NCBI GenBank assembly: GCA_003520105.1
Contig: DOVL01000253.1
Span: forward strand, 1 to 6,288
DNA: 6,288 nt
Direction of reading: 5' to 3'
Origin: Lachnospiraceae bacterium
GTDB taxonomy: Bacteria > Bacillota > Clostridia > Lachnospirales > Lachnospiraceae
The notes beneath the pieces were generated by a model, which made no database searches, had not been told where the DNA came from, and saw nothing but the letters and a program-made list of their open reading frames with translations. Below, piece after piece: positions 1-5,753 of the stretch (the stretch's first letter is position 1; each line of letters starts with the position of its first letter). Made by a program: the position numbers and the translations under genes.

Positions 1-568
1 TCTTGGCAAATCCGATACCCGGATCAAGAATTATCTTACTCTTCTTTATTCCGACAGCCTCGGCAATATTCAGCGACTCCTCAAGGTCATTCACACAATC
101 ACCTATAAGCTCATTATACTGAACCACCCAGCGGTTATGCATGATGACAATTCCGACATCACCGGCAGCCACGACCTCAGCCATGGTCTTCTTGATCGTC
201 TCATCATCCCACTTGAGACCCCAGATATCATTTATCATATCGACGCCTGCCTGTATGCCGCTTTTGGCAACAGAAGCCTTATAGGTATCCAGCGAAACCG
301 GAGTGCTGAAGTTCTTCTTAACCGCCTCGATAACCGGACATACTCTTTCAATCTCAGCCTCAGCCGATATCATCTCGTAACCCGGTCTGGTGGACTCACC
401 ACCGATATCTATGATGTCCGCACCACCTGCTATCATCTTCTCCACATGGCGAAGCGCCTTGTCAACCGAATTAAACTTACCACCATCCGAAAATGAATCA
501 GGTGTAACATTCAGTATTCCCATAACTATCGGTTTGTCATCCTTGCGGATGGAATCAATCATATGCAT
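1..568 (-). CDS. folP: Dihydropteroate synthase, 3' end cut by the window edge
   Basis: FolP joins 6-hydroxymethyl-7,8-dihydropterin diphosphate to p-aminobenzoate to make 7,8-dihydropteroate, in the cytoplasm. Translating the minus strand from 568 gives 189 residues that run off the left edge; the family is about 260-280 long, so the last third is missing, including the C-terminal Arg-x-His motif. Visible pterin-site motifs are GILNVTPDSFSDGG (17-30), DIGGESTRPG (54-63), SLDTYK (92-97), INDIWG (112-117), MHNR (143-146; MHxR is usual) and DPGIGFAK (182-189; FGK is usual). The ATG at 566-568 has GAGG at 577-580 eight bases upstream; a second in-frame ATG at 560-562 is possible. It is the third gene after folC and the HD gene, 118 bp behind the latter. 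That AT-rich gap shows no terminator or convincing promoter, so readthrough from folC is likely. Family identity is essentially certain. Confidence 0.97.
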   Translation of the reverse strand, partial: MHMIDSIRKDDKPIVMGILNVTPDSFSDGGKFNSVDKALRHVEKMIAGGADIIDIGGESTRPGYEMISAEAEIERVCPVIEAVKKNFSTPVSLDTYKASVAKSGIQAGVDMINDIWGLKWDDETIKKTMAEVVAAGDVGIVIMHNRWVVQYNELIGDCVNDLEESLNIAEAVGIKKSKIILDPGIGFAK

Positions 569-686
569 ATTTTTATCCTCATGTACCTATATTTACTCTA
601 TAGTATTCAGCCTCTGTTGCTTGAATCTTTAACAAAAACAACAATCATTCTGACAAATACGATTTATTCTTTATAAACTGAAATAA

Positions 687-1217
687 TCAATATAAAATAG
701 ACTTGTTCTTCCTGTCCTCGCTCCAGTAACACTCTTCACGAGCATCACACATAAAGCAGTTTCGTGAAAGCTTGTCGGCTCTGTAGAGCACATCCGCCAG
801 ACTGCCATCCTCATCACTTTTATTCTTATGAAGCTTTATCGCATCGCATATTTCTTTTGCAGCCTTCTTACCAAAGCCTGCCCTCTCAAGTATCGGAGCT
901 GCAACGAGAGCACCTGCCTCATGGTGAGACATTCCCTCCTCTTCATAGGAAGAATACCTTCCGATGTCATGAAGAAGAGCCGCTGCATAAAGCTTCTCAT
1001 TATCGAGATCCAGCCCCTCTTCGAGACAGATTATCCTCGCAATTCTTGCTACCGAAAGAGCATGACCGAGGCTGTGTCTGCAGAATACTCTGTCAAACTC
1101 TCTCTCCTTTATCATAACGGAAATCCTTCTGAACTCCGCATCATTTATTATCTTATCAACCTTTTTCATCTCAGCTGTCAGTTCCCCTGTGTCATATTTT
1201 TGTATAAACACCATCAT
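687..1217 (-). CDS. HD-domain phosphohydrolase with C-terminal cysteine cluster, in folate operon
   Basis: This is a 176-residue soluble protein of the HD metal-dependent phosphohydrolase superfamily. The metal-site pattern is His52 (in HALSVARIA), His83-Asp84 (LLHDIGR), His98/His99 (SHHEAG), His130 and Asp148 (RADKLSR). This H...HD...H...H...D order resembles HD enzymes with two metals rather than one. After Asp148 comes a Cys cluster, Cys154-x2-Cys157-x5-Cys163, followed by a Trp and a charged tail. The start at 1217 is preceded by AGGAT (1226-1230) with eight bases of spacing; Met17 is a weaker alternative. The gene lies 48 bp after folC and 118 bp before folP on the same strand, which suggests a pterin or folate role. 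Substrate is unknown. Candidates are removal of phosphate from dihydroneopterin triphosphate or hydrolysis of another nucleotide; the archaeal pterin enzyme MptB is also an HD protein. The fold is secure, the substrate is not. Confidence 0.93.
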   Translation of the reverse strand: MMVFIQKYDTGELTAEMKKVDKIINDAEFRRISVMIKEREFDRVFCRHSLGHALSVARIARIICLEEGLDLDNEKLYAAALLHDIGRYSSYEEEGMSHHEAGALVAAPILERAGFGKKAAKEICDAIKLHKNKSDEDGSLADVLYRADKLSRNCFMCDAREECYWSEDRKNKSILY

Positions 1218-1228
1218 TTATACACATC

Positions 1229-1254
1229 CTGCAATATCAATAATTGATCTGCAG
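1229..1254 (-). other. Imperfect intercistronic hairpin beside the HD-gene ribosome binding site
   Basis: In the 48-bp gap between folC and the HD gene, CTGCA (1229-1233) pairs with TGCAG (1250-1254), and ATCAAT (1236-1241) can pair with ATTGAT (1243-1248), with a small asymmetric internal loop between them. The stem base takes in the first two bases of the AGGAT Shine-Dalgarno (1226-1230), so folding could limit initiation on the HD cistron. There is no U-tract after it, so it is not a terminator. A role in translational control or mRNA processing is inference only. Confidence 0.35.
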
Positions 1255-1265
1255 ATAAATACTTT

Positions 1266-2642
1266 TTATTTCTTCAGATATGATCTCACCGAGCGTATAA
1301 CATCTCCTGCAAAGGAAAGCGTTCCGCACGCTATGATCACACTATCCGGAGTTTCCTTCGCGAGACTGAAAGCGTCCTCCACTGCTTTCTCAACGCTTTC
1401 TGCATAAACCGCCCTGACTCCTCTTTCACGGATGAGTCCGGCAAGCACGTTTCCATCAAGTGCTCTCGGGCTGTCAGTTGTCACCGTAAATGCGCTGTAC
1501 ATATCCGGAGTGAGCATGTCCAGCATCTTCGGATACTCCTTATCCCCTAACACTCCTATTATATAGATTAGCTTCCTGTTTGTAAAATATTTCCTCACGT
1601 CTGCCGACAGTTTCTTCCATGCATCCTCATTGTGAGCGCCATCCACAATGAACAGCGGTTCTTTGTTTAGTACAGTGAACCTTCCCTGCCAGCGAGTTTT
1701 CCTGAGACCTGCCTTCACTGTCTTAAGCGGTATCTCCTCAAAGCCATAATTCTCGGAAATACTGTTAAACGCATCTATCGCCTCAATCGCAGTTATCGCA
1801 TTCAGTACCTGCGCGCCGCCTGCAAGGTGAATTGTATATTTCTCGCCTTTATATACAAAGCCGGTCTTATCAAGAGATTCACTTACATCAGATATCTCTG
1901 AAATATCAGCCTTGAAATATCTACGTGATAATTTTTCCGAAATGCTGCTGTCCTCATTGTTTGAACCGTTAGTATTGCCAACGGTTTTAACTTCTATATT
2001 CTCTGCGGCGAACTCATCAATTATCCTCTCCGGAATCTCCGACTGCGGATACGATACAAGTATGTCGCCCTTCTTCATGATTCCCAGCTTCTCTCTTGTG
2101 ATCTCTTCGAGAGTTTCACCCAGGAACTGCATATGGTCAAAGCTTATCGAGGCAAGGATATCTATCGGAGTGGTCTCAAATACATTTGTCGCATCGAGTC
2201 TTCCGCCCATGCCACATTCGATCAGGATGATGTCGCACTCACTTTTATTAAACCAGAGAAATGCCGCTGCGGTTTCAATCTCGAAGGAGGTCGGCCTGCC
2301 GGCGCCTTCTTCTTCCATCCTGCCAACCGCATCGATCACTTCTGTCAGTATTTCCGCACATTCCTTCTTCGAAATATAACGTTTATTGATCTGCCAGCGT
2401 TCCCTGTAATCAATTATGGTCGGTGAGATATATCTTCCGACCTTATATCCTGCCTCTATCAGAACGCTCTCTACATAAGCCATGATAGAGCCTTTTCCAT
2501 TTGTTCCCGCAATATGAAAAGCCGGAATTCCTTTTTCCGGATTACCCAGCCTCTCCAGCAGTCCTTTTATATTATCAAGTCCCGGCACACTGCCAAGCTT
2601 ATTTCGTTCTTCTATATAATCCATGACCTGTGCAAACTTCAT
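1266..2642 (-). CDS. folC: Bifunctional folylpolyglutamate synthase / dihydrofolate synthase
   Basis: FolC adds L-glutamate to dihydropteroate (making dihydrofolate) and to tetrahydrofolates, using ATP, in the cytoplasm. The product is 458 residues, normal to slightly long for the family. Motifs in order: P-loop AGTNGKGS (45-52), YISPTIIDYRER (71-82), ECGMGGRLDATN (142-153), SFDHMQFLG (167-175) with metal-site candidate His170, TREKLGIMKKG (182-192) with Lys185 in the position of the carbamylated lysine of the family, NAITAIEA (281-288), RWQGRF (317-322) and DGAHN (334-338) in the C-terminal ligase domain. Thr75 and Ala277 stand where many homologues have His. A stretch rich in Ser, Asn and Glu at about 223-237 looks like a lineage-specific loop. 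The ATG at 2642 has GGAG at 2654-2657, 11 bases upstream, slightly far. It is the first gene of folC-HD-folP. Whether the enzyme has both activities cannot be decided from sequence alone. Confidence 0.97.
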   Translation of the reverse strand: MKFAQVMDYIEERNKLGSVPGLDNIKGLLERLGNPEKGIPAFHIAGTNGKGSIMAYVESVLIEAGYKVGRYISPTIIDYRERWQINKRYISKKECAEILTEVIDAVGRMEEEGAGRPTSFEIETAAAFLWFNKSECDIILIECGMGGRLDATNVFETTPIDILASISFDHMQFLGETLEEITREKLGIMKKGDILVSYPQSEIPERIIDEFAAENIEVKTVGNTNGSNNEDSSISEKLSRRYFKADISEISDVSESLDKTGFVYKGEKYTIHLAGGAQVLNAITAIEAIDAFNSISENYGFEEIPLKTVKAGLRKTRWQGRFTVLNKEPLFIVDGAHNEDAWKKLSADVRKYFTNRKLIYIIGVLGDKEYPKMLDMLTPDMYSAFTVTTDSPRALDGNVLAGLIRERGVRAVYAESVEKAVEDAFSLAKETPDSVIIACGTLSFAGDVIRSVRSYLKK

Positions 2643-2685
2643 TTACCCATACACTCCATATCTCTATTAGAATATTCATTGATAT

Positions 2686-2714
2686 ATAATATCAGTCATC
2701 ATAGCAATATTCAA
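2686..2714 (-). promoter_or_regulatory. Probable folC operon promoter
   Basis: On the minus strand TTGAAT (2709-2714) and TATTAT (2686-2691) are separated by 17 bp, giving 4/6 and 5/6 matches to the sigma-A boxes. Transcription would start near 2679 with a leader of about 36 nt. The -10 box sits inside a small AT palindrome, TGATAT-N3-ATATCA (2680-2694), which could be an operator or simple AT bias. Confidence 0.55.
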
Positions 2715-2726
2715 TATTACCCGAAT

Positions 2727-2755
2727 ATTATATAACAGCCCTGAATACAAACCAA
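2727..2755 (-). promoter_or_regulatory. Alternative upstream folC promoter
   Basis: A perfect TATAAT (2727-2732) lies 17 bp from a weak TTGGTT (2750-2755). The -35 box overlaps the U-tract of the preceding terminator. It could act instead of, or together with, the promoter at 2686-2714. The -35 is poor, so confidence is low. Confidence 0.35.
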
Positions 2756-2784
2756 ACAAAAGAGACCGACGTAAATCGGTCTCC
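2754..2784 (-). terminator. Rho-independent terminator of the polysaccharide deacetylase gene
   Basis: GAGACCGA (2762-2769) and TCGGTCTC (2776-2783) form a perfect 8-bp stem with a 6-nt loop; a G-U pair (2784/2761) can extend it. On the minus strand the stem is followed by TTTTGTTT (2761-2754). It begins seven bases after the deacetylase stop codon. The plus-strand side has no T-tract, so it works in one direction and separates the deacetylase from folC. Confidence 0.93.
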
Positions 2785-2790
2785 ATAAAA

Positions 2791-4200
2791 CTATTTATCT
2801 CCCTCATACTGAACGTGTCTCACCGGAGTTGTGTCTCTGGTGATTGGAAGAATCTCATACCCCTCAGCCTTCAGTGTATCGATCAGATACGGAAGGGCCT
2901 CAACTGTATTGTGATGCGAACCGAGGTCATGCATAAGAACAACCGTATCTCCCGGATTGCTTCTGACAAAGCCCATAACATTATAGTTAAGCTGATCAGG
3001 TGAGATGTAGTAGCTTACCGCATCACCATTCTGAGCATTCCAGTCAAAATACACATAACCGTTCTCATCAAGATACTTCATGCAATCCTGAATATTCACA
3101 CCGGAAACCTTGTTTGAGCTTCCGCCCGGAAAACGATAAAGCCAAGCATCATATCCGGTCACGTTGTAAATAAGGTCGTGCATGCTCTCAACATCATTCT
3201 TGAAGTAATCAAGATTCTTGTATACCGTATCATAGACATGTGAATACGAATGAATTCCTATAGAATGTCCATCCTCAACTATCCTCTGATATTCAGGATA
3301 GTATTCCTCTTCTTTACCTACAACGAAGAAGGTTGCTTTAACGCCTTTTTCCTCAAGTATATCAAGTATCTCCTCGGTATATCCTGACGGACCATCATCA
3401 AATGTAAGATAAACCTTCTTACCATTCAGCGGAACCTGCTGTTCCTCTTCAGTGGTACCGTTTTCTACAGAATTCATATCCTGAGTATTCTCTGTTCCGT
3501 CCTCTGTCTCCTGACTGTCTTCCGTAGATGCCTGATCTATATTTTCCTGTCCAGATATCTGCGCATCAACAGTACCATCGGTATTAGCATCTGCAGTGCC
3601 ATCAGTCAGCGCGTCCTCAGAAGGATCGATCAAAATACTGCTTTCTTCTGTATCCGACTCTTCGACAGTCACAAACTCGAAATCCTCCCTGCTCTGGAGG
3701 AGATTATTCTTTGCATCGGCATACATTGATATCTGATACTCGATATTATCCTTGATATCATCCTCTGAAAGCTTTTCCTTGTCCTCTTCGATCGTCTGTG
3801 TTTCGGTATTCTTTTCAGAAAGCTCTTCTCTGCATTCCTTCAGTTCCTTTTCAAGCTTATTTACCTTAACGAAAAGTAAGATTGAAAGACACATCGGAAT
3901 AACGATAAGAAGTAGTGCCGTGATAAGGATCGCCTTCTTGATCCTGTTAACATTACGTCTGTTATATGCAGGCTCTTCATCTGCCACTTCGTTTTCTGCT
4001 GCAGTTTTTTCAGCGATTGTAATTACCGGTTCCGGCACTGTTTTCTCAGCTATTGCAACCACCGGTTCCGGCACTGTTTTCTCAGCTATTGCAACTGCAG
4101 ATTCTGACATTGTTTCTTCAGTGATTGCACCGTTAGAAACATCGGACTTTATATCTCTATTAATTTTAGAATTATTGTTGTGTTTCTTTTTCTTGCCCAT
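2791..4200 (-). CDS. Membrane-anchored NodB-family polysaccharide deacetylase (probable peptidoglycan deacetylase, PgdA-like)
   Basis: The 469-residue protein has four parts: a cytoplasmic tail with Lys/Asn-rich start (1-24) and four 12-residue repeats (25-72); a membrane helix at about 90-111 after RRNVNRIKK, giving a type II anchor; a charged coiled-coil-like segment (114-146); and an acidic Ser/Thr/Asp/Glu linker (about 178-258) that includes the 8-residue repeat TDGTADAN/TDGTVDAQ. The extracellular NodB domain (261-455) has all five motifs: TFDDGP (266-271, Asp268 base and Asp269 metal), HSYSH (317-321, metal), RFPGG (356-360), DWNAQNGDA (386-394) and VLMHD (421-425). The family removes N-acetyl from GlcNAc in peptidoglycan or related polymers; lysozyme resistance is the usual role. 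The anchor favours peptidoglycan, though the substrate is inferred. The ATG at 4200 has GAGG (4209-4212) eight bases away. It is a single-gene unit with its own promoter, leader and terminator. Confidence 0.93.
   Translation of the reverse strand: MGKKKKHNNNSKINRDIKSDVSNGAITEETMSESAVAIAEKTVPEPVVAIAEKTVPEPVITIAEKTAAENEVADEEPAYNRRNVNRIKKAILITALLLIVIPMCLSILLFVKVNKLEKELKECREELSEKNTETQTIEEDKEKLSEDDIKDNIEYQISMYADAKNNLLQSREDFEFVTVEESDTEESSILIDPSEDALTDGTADANTDGTVDAQISGQENIDQASTEDSQETEDGTENTQDMNSVENGTTEEEQQVPLNGKKVYLTFDDGPSGYTEEILDILEEKGVKATFFVVGKEEEYYPEYQRIVEDGHSIGIHSYSHVYDTVYKNLDYFKNDVESMHDLIYNVTGYDAWLYRFPGGSSNKVSGVNIQDCMKYLDENGYVYFDWNAQNGDAVSYYISPDQLNYNVMGFVRSNPGDTVVLMHDLGSHHNTVEALPYLIDTLKAEGYEILPITRDTTPVRHVQYEGDK
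3985..4128 (-). repeat. Four tandem 36-bp repeats in the deacetylase N-terminus
   Basis: Four in-frame 36-bp units encode 12-residue repeats with consensus AIAEKTVPEPVV at residues 25-36, 37-48, 49-60 and 61-72. The two middle copies (4021-4056 and 4057-4092) differ at only two bases, while the outer copies have diverged. This indicates a recent duplication within an older array. The array lies on the predicted cytoplasmic side of the membrane helix, and its unit length keeps the reading frame if copy number changes. Confidence 0.9.
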
Positions 4201-4214
4201 ATATTGTGCCTCGT

Positions 4215-4252
4215 AAAATATAAAAACGCAAAATCGGCTTTTGCGGAAAAGC
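4215..4252 (-). promoter_or_regulatory. Candidate attenuator: two mutually exclusive hairpins in the deacetylase leader
   Basis: On the minus strand CGCAAAA (4239-4245) pairs with TTTTGCG (4227-4233) through a 5-nt loop, and is followed by TTTTT (4222-4226), ATA, and TTTT (4215-4218), as in an intrinsic terminator. An alternative hairpin, GCTTTT (4247-4252) with AAAAGC (4237-4242), uses the same AAAA bases, so only one can form. The U-tract ends two bases before the GAGG ribosome binding site. Attenuation is possible, but both stems are short and no known riboswitch class is recognised. Confidence 0.4.
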
Positions 4253-4266
4253 GCTTAAAAAGTGCG

Positions 4267-4292
4267 AAAAAGCGTCATTCTCAGAATGGCGC
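4267..4292 (-). other. 5'-end hairpin of the deacetylase transcript
   Basis: GCG (4290-4292) with CGC (4272-4274) and CATTC (4284-4288) with GAATG (4276-4280) form an 8-bp stem with one C-A mismatch and a 3-nt loop, followed by TTTTT (4267-4271). The predicted transcription start is at about 4293, so the stem would lie at the very 5' end. This fits mRNA stabilisation better than termination. The role is inferred. Confidence 0.4.
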
Positions 4293-4299
4293 ATTACAA

Positions 4300-4329
4300 A
4301 TTATACATTTTTTCGGCAGTTTTTGTCAA
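4300..4329 (-). promoter_or_regulatory. Strong sigma-A-type promoter of the polysaccharide deacetylase gene
   Basis: Perfect TTGACA (4324-4329) and perfect TATAAT (4300-4305) are separated by 18 bp on the minus strand. The predicted start near 4293 gives a leader of about 93 nt before the ATG at 4200. The -35 box immediately follows the T-rich tail of the upstream terminator (4330-4336). Confidence 0.85.
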
Positions 4330-4336
4330 TAAAATA

Positions 4337-4367
4337 CGGGCTGAAAATATGACGAATTTTCAGCCCG
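4337..4367. terminator. Terminator hairpin after the GDPD/membrane-protein operon
   Basis: CGGGCTGAAAAT (4337-4348) and ATTTTCAGCCCG (4356-4367) form a perfect 12-bp stem with a 7-nt loop. On the minus strand TATTTTA (4336-4330) follows, and on the plus strand ATTTTAT (4368-4374) follows, so it could work both ways. Only the minus strand has a known gene feeding it: the membrane-protein stop codon is 87 bp upstream. The tails are interrupted by A, so efficiency may be moderate. Confidence 0.8.
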
Positions 4368-4424
4368 ATTTTATCCTTATTTATCCAATTATACTAACCG
4401 TAAATGCAGCTTTTTAGTTTAAGG

Positions 4425-4448
4425 TTACATAACTCTAACATTATGTAA
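4425..4448. repeat. Short inverted repeat downstream of the small membrane protein gene
   Basis: TTACATAA (4425-4432) and TTATGTAA (4441-4448) form a perfect 8-bp inverted repeat around an 8-nt spacer, six bases past the membrane-protein stop codon. It lacks a following T-tract on the minus strand and no plus-strand gene is near. It may be a weak mRNA 3' structure or a protein-binding dyad; AT bias is also possible. Confidence 0.4.
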
Positions 4449-4454
4449 TTCGCT

Positions 4455-4820
4455 CTATTTTTTGCTCTTGTCGACCTTAAAATATGCCCGGTTTTTTCCG
4501 ACCATCTCATCGTACTGGTCGTACATTTTCTGCACAGAATTTTCAAGCAGATAATAATGTGCACAGTATGGGATCAGCAGAACAAAAAGCAAAACGATAA
4601 GTGGCACGATCTCGAGCTTACCCGACGTAATGAAGGTCATTATACTTATGATGGTGCATATCGCAACAAGAGCAAAAACTATCAGATGTATCAGTCTCTC
4701 GTGCGCAAAGAATCTGATCTGGATAAGATGCTTCTCAATGACATCATCCCAGTCCCGCTCCTCACTGCTCTTCAGCAGTCCGTCAATATAATCTATATAC
4801 TGCGTGATCCTCCTCTTCAT
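4455..4820 (-). CDS. Small two-helix membrane protein of unknown function, coupled to the GDPD gene
   Basis: I do not recognise a characterised family. The 121-residue protein has an N-terminal charged amphipathic region (1-42, with many Asp, Glu, Arg and His, including a His-Glu-Arg at 40-42), two hydrophobic helices at about 44-65 and 70-91 joined by a short SGKLE turn, and a C-terminal charged region ending in Lys residues. This fits a membrane hairpin with both ends in the cytoplasm. There is no signal peptide or catalytic motif. The ATG lies one base after the GDPD stop, and its ribosome binding site GGAGGG (4826-4831, spacing five) is inside the last GDPD codons, so the two are very likely translationally coupled. 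The close pairing suggests a role with the phosphodiesterase or at the membrane, but this is context only. Coding is supported by the tight junction and the coherent helix pattern. Confidence 0.85.
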   Translation of the reverse strand: MKRRITQYIDYIDGLLKSSEERDWDDVIEKHLIQIRFFAHERLIHLIVFALVAICTIISIMTFITSGKLEIVPLIVLLFVLLIPYCAHYYLLENSVQKMYDQYDEMVGKNRAYFKVDKSKK

Positions 4821-4821
4821 A

Positions 4822-5562
4822 TCAACCCTCCATGTATTTCTTCCTTACATAAAGTGCCGCATCCGGCTTATCCGTAATGATGCCGTTTGCGCCCATACGC
4901 ATAAGCTTCAGCATCCTCTTCTTATCATTAACCGTCCAGACAAGAACCGGATAGCCTCTCATATGCATCCTTCTGATAAAACCCAGATGAATAAGTCTGT
5001 ATGCCGGCGAAACAAAATCCGCCCCGCACTCATGAAGTCTTCTCTCCGGAAACAGTTCCTTGAGCCTCCTCCACGGCGTTGCATGCTTCTTACCTATCAG
5101 AAGTCCCGTAACTATGTGCTTATCAAGCTTTTTGACATTTTTAACGACAACGTCCTTGAAAGATTTGATCGAATATTCCTTATAATCCGCATGTTCCTTC
5201 AGAAGCTTCACTATCTTCTCTTCGAAGCCGGTCTCCTTGATCTCAACATCCATCTTGATCTTACCGTGGCACAGCTTCACGACATCTATAAGAAGAGGCA
5301 CCTCAAAACCACTGGCCTCAGCCGCCTTCTTCATCTCGTTATAATTCATCCACGCGATTGGAGTTTCGTTAAATACACTGTCATGGAAAACCACAAGCTG
5401 TCCGTCCTTGGTCTCCCTGACATCAAATTCAACCATATCCGCTTTAAGCTTAATTGCTATCTCAAAGGATTCCATCGTATTTTCCCTCTCAGCGAGAAAT
5501 GATGCGCCCCTGTGAGCTATTACCCGTGTTTTCTTCTTGTTACCTTTTAAAAAATATATCAT
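4822..5562 (-). CDS. Glycerophosphodiester phosphodiesterase, cytoplasmic GDPD family
   Basis: GDPD enzymes hydrolyse glycerophosphodiesters, such as deacylated phospholipids, to sn-glycerol 3-phosphate and an alcohol. The 246-residue protein is a full-length single-domain TIM barrel. Active-site motifs are AHRGAS (16-21; His17, Arg18), ENTMESF (27-33), EFDVRETKDG (45-54; metal ligands Glu45 and Asp47), VFHD (58-61; His60), DVEIK (105-109; Glu107), SFKDV (134-138), VWTVND (208-213) and GIITDKPD (227-234). It has no signal peptide or membrane helix, which indicates a cytoplasmic, UgpQ-like enzyme rather than the secreted GlpQ type. An upstream in-frame ATG at 5610 would add 16 residues, but the start at 5562 has a much better ribosome binding site. 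The gene is first in a two-gene unit with the membrane protein at 4455-4820. Exact substrate is not readable from sequence. Confidence 0.95.
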   Translation of the reverse strand: MIYFLKGNKKKTRVIAHRGASFLAERENTMESFEIAIKLKADMVEFDVRETKDGQLVVFHDSVFNETPIAWMNYNEMKKAAEASGFEVPLLIDVVKLCHGKIKMDVEIKETGFEEKIVKLLKEHADYKEYSIKSFKDVVVKNVKKLDKHIVTGLLIGKKHATPWRRLKELFPERRLHECGADFVSPAYRLIHLGFIRRMHMRGYPVLVWTVNDKKRMLKLMRMGANGIITDKPDAALYVRKKYMEG

Positions 5563-5568
5563 ATTACT

Positions 5569-5573
5569 CTCCC
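5569..5573 (-). promoter_or_regulatory. Ribosome binding site deciding the GDPD start
   Basis: GGGAG lies six bases before the ATG at 5560-5562. The upstream in-frame ATG at 5608-5610 has no such site at proper distance; its nearest GGGAG is more than 20 bases away. This favours the shorter 246-residue product, which also matches the usual distance from start to the HRG motif. Confidence 0.8.
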
Positions 5574-5665
5574 GATATAATACCTTTCGCACGAGCCGGA
5601 CAACATGCATATATCATAAGCACGTAATGTTCACTCCCGGTTCATACATAATATCGAACACACTT

Positions 5666-5694
5666 ATTATAATACATAATTCCTACTGCTACAA
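5666..5694 (-). promoter_or_regulatory. Probable GDPD operon promoter
   Basis: On the minus strand TTGTAG (5689-5694) and a perfect TATAAT (5666-5671) are 17 bp apart. Transcription would start near 5659 with a leader of about 96 nt. The -35 box matches consensus at only three positions. Confidence 0.55.
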
Positions 5695-5753
5695 ACTGTT
5701 ATTTCTGAAACAATCTTAATAAAAGCTAAAGCTCTTTTTTATATTTATTTTTA

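Noticed and set aside
569..686. Separate promoter or terminator between the HD gene and folP
   Set aside because: No box pair with good spacing and no stable stem with a T-tract; only a 5-bp stem with a long loop was found.
1912..2426. Plus-strand open frames opposite folC
   Set aside because: They are antisense to a well-motifed folC, have no family signature and lack ribosome binding sites.
3752..4216. Plus-strand Ser-rich open frame opposite the deacetylase N-terminus
   Set aside because: Its repeats are the antisense reading of the 36-bp repeat array and acidic coiled-coil region; no ribosome binding site or domain.
4222..4271. Phased A-tracts forming bent DNA upstream of the deacetylase start
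   Set aside because: Tract centres are spaced unevenly at about 7.5 to 10.5 bp, and the stretch is downstream of the promoter, so RNA structure explains it better.
4389..4394. TATAAT on the minus strand just before the 4337-4367 hairpin, as a small RNA promoter
   Set aside because: No acceptable -35 box at 16-18 bp, and the product would be only about 45 nt including the terminator.
4804..5502. Long plus-strand open frame (232 codons) opposite the GDPD gene
   Set aside because: It lies antisense to a gene with full active-site motifs, has no suitable ribosome binding site, and its translation shows no recognisable domain. It is a shadow frame.
5563..5610. Sixteen-residue N-terminal extension of the GDPD from the ATG at 5610
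   Set aside because: No ribosome binding site at proper spacing, whereas the ATG at 5562 has GGGAG six bases upstream and gives the usual family N-terminus.
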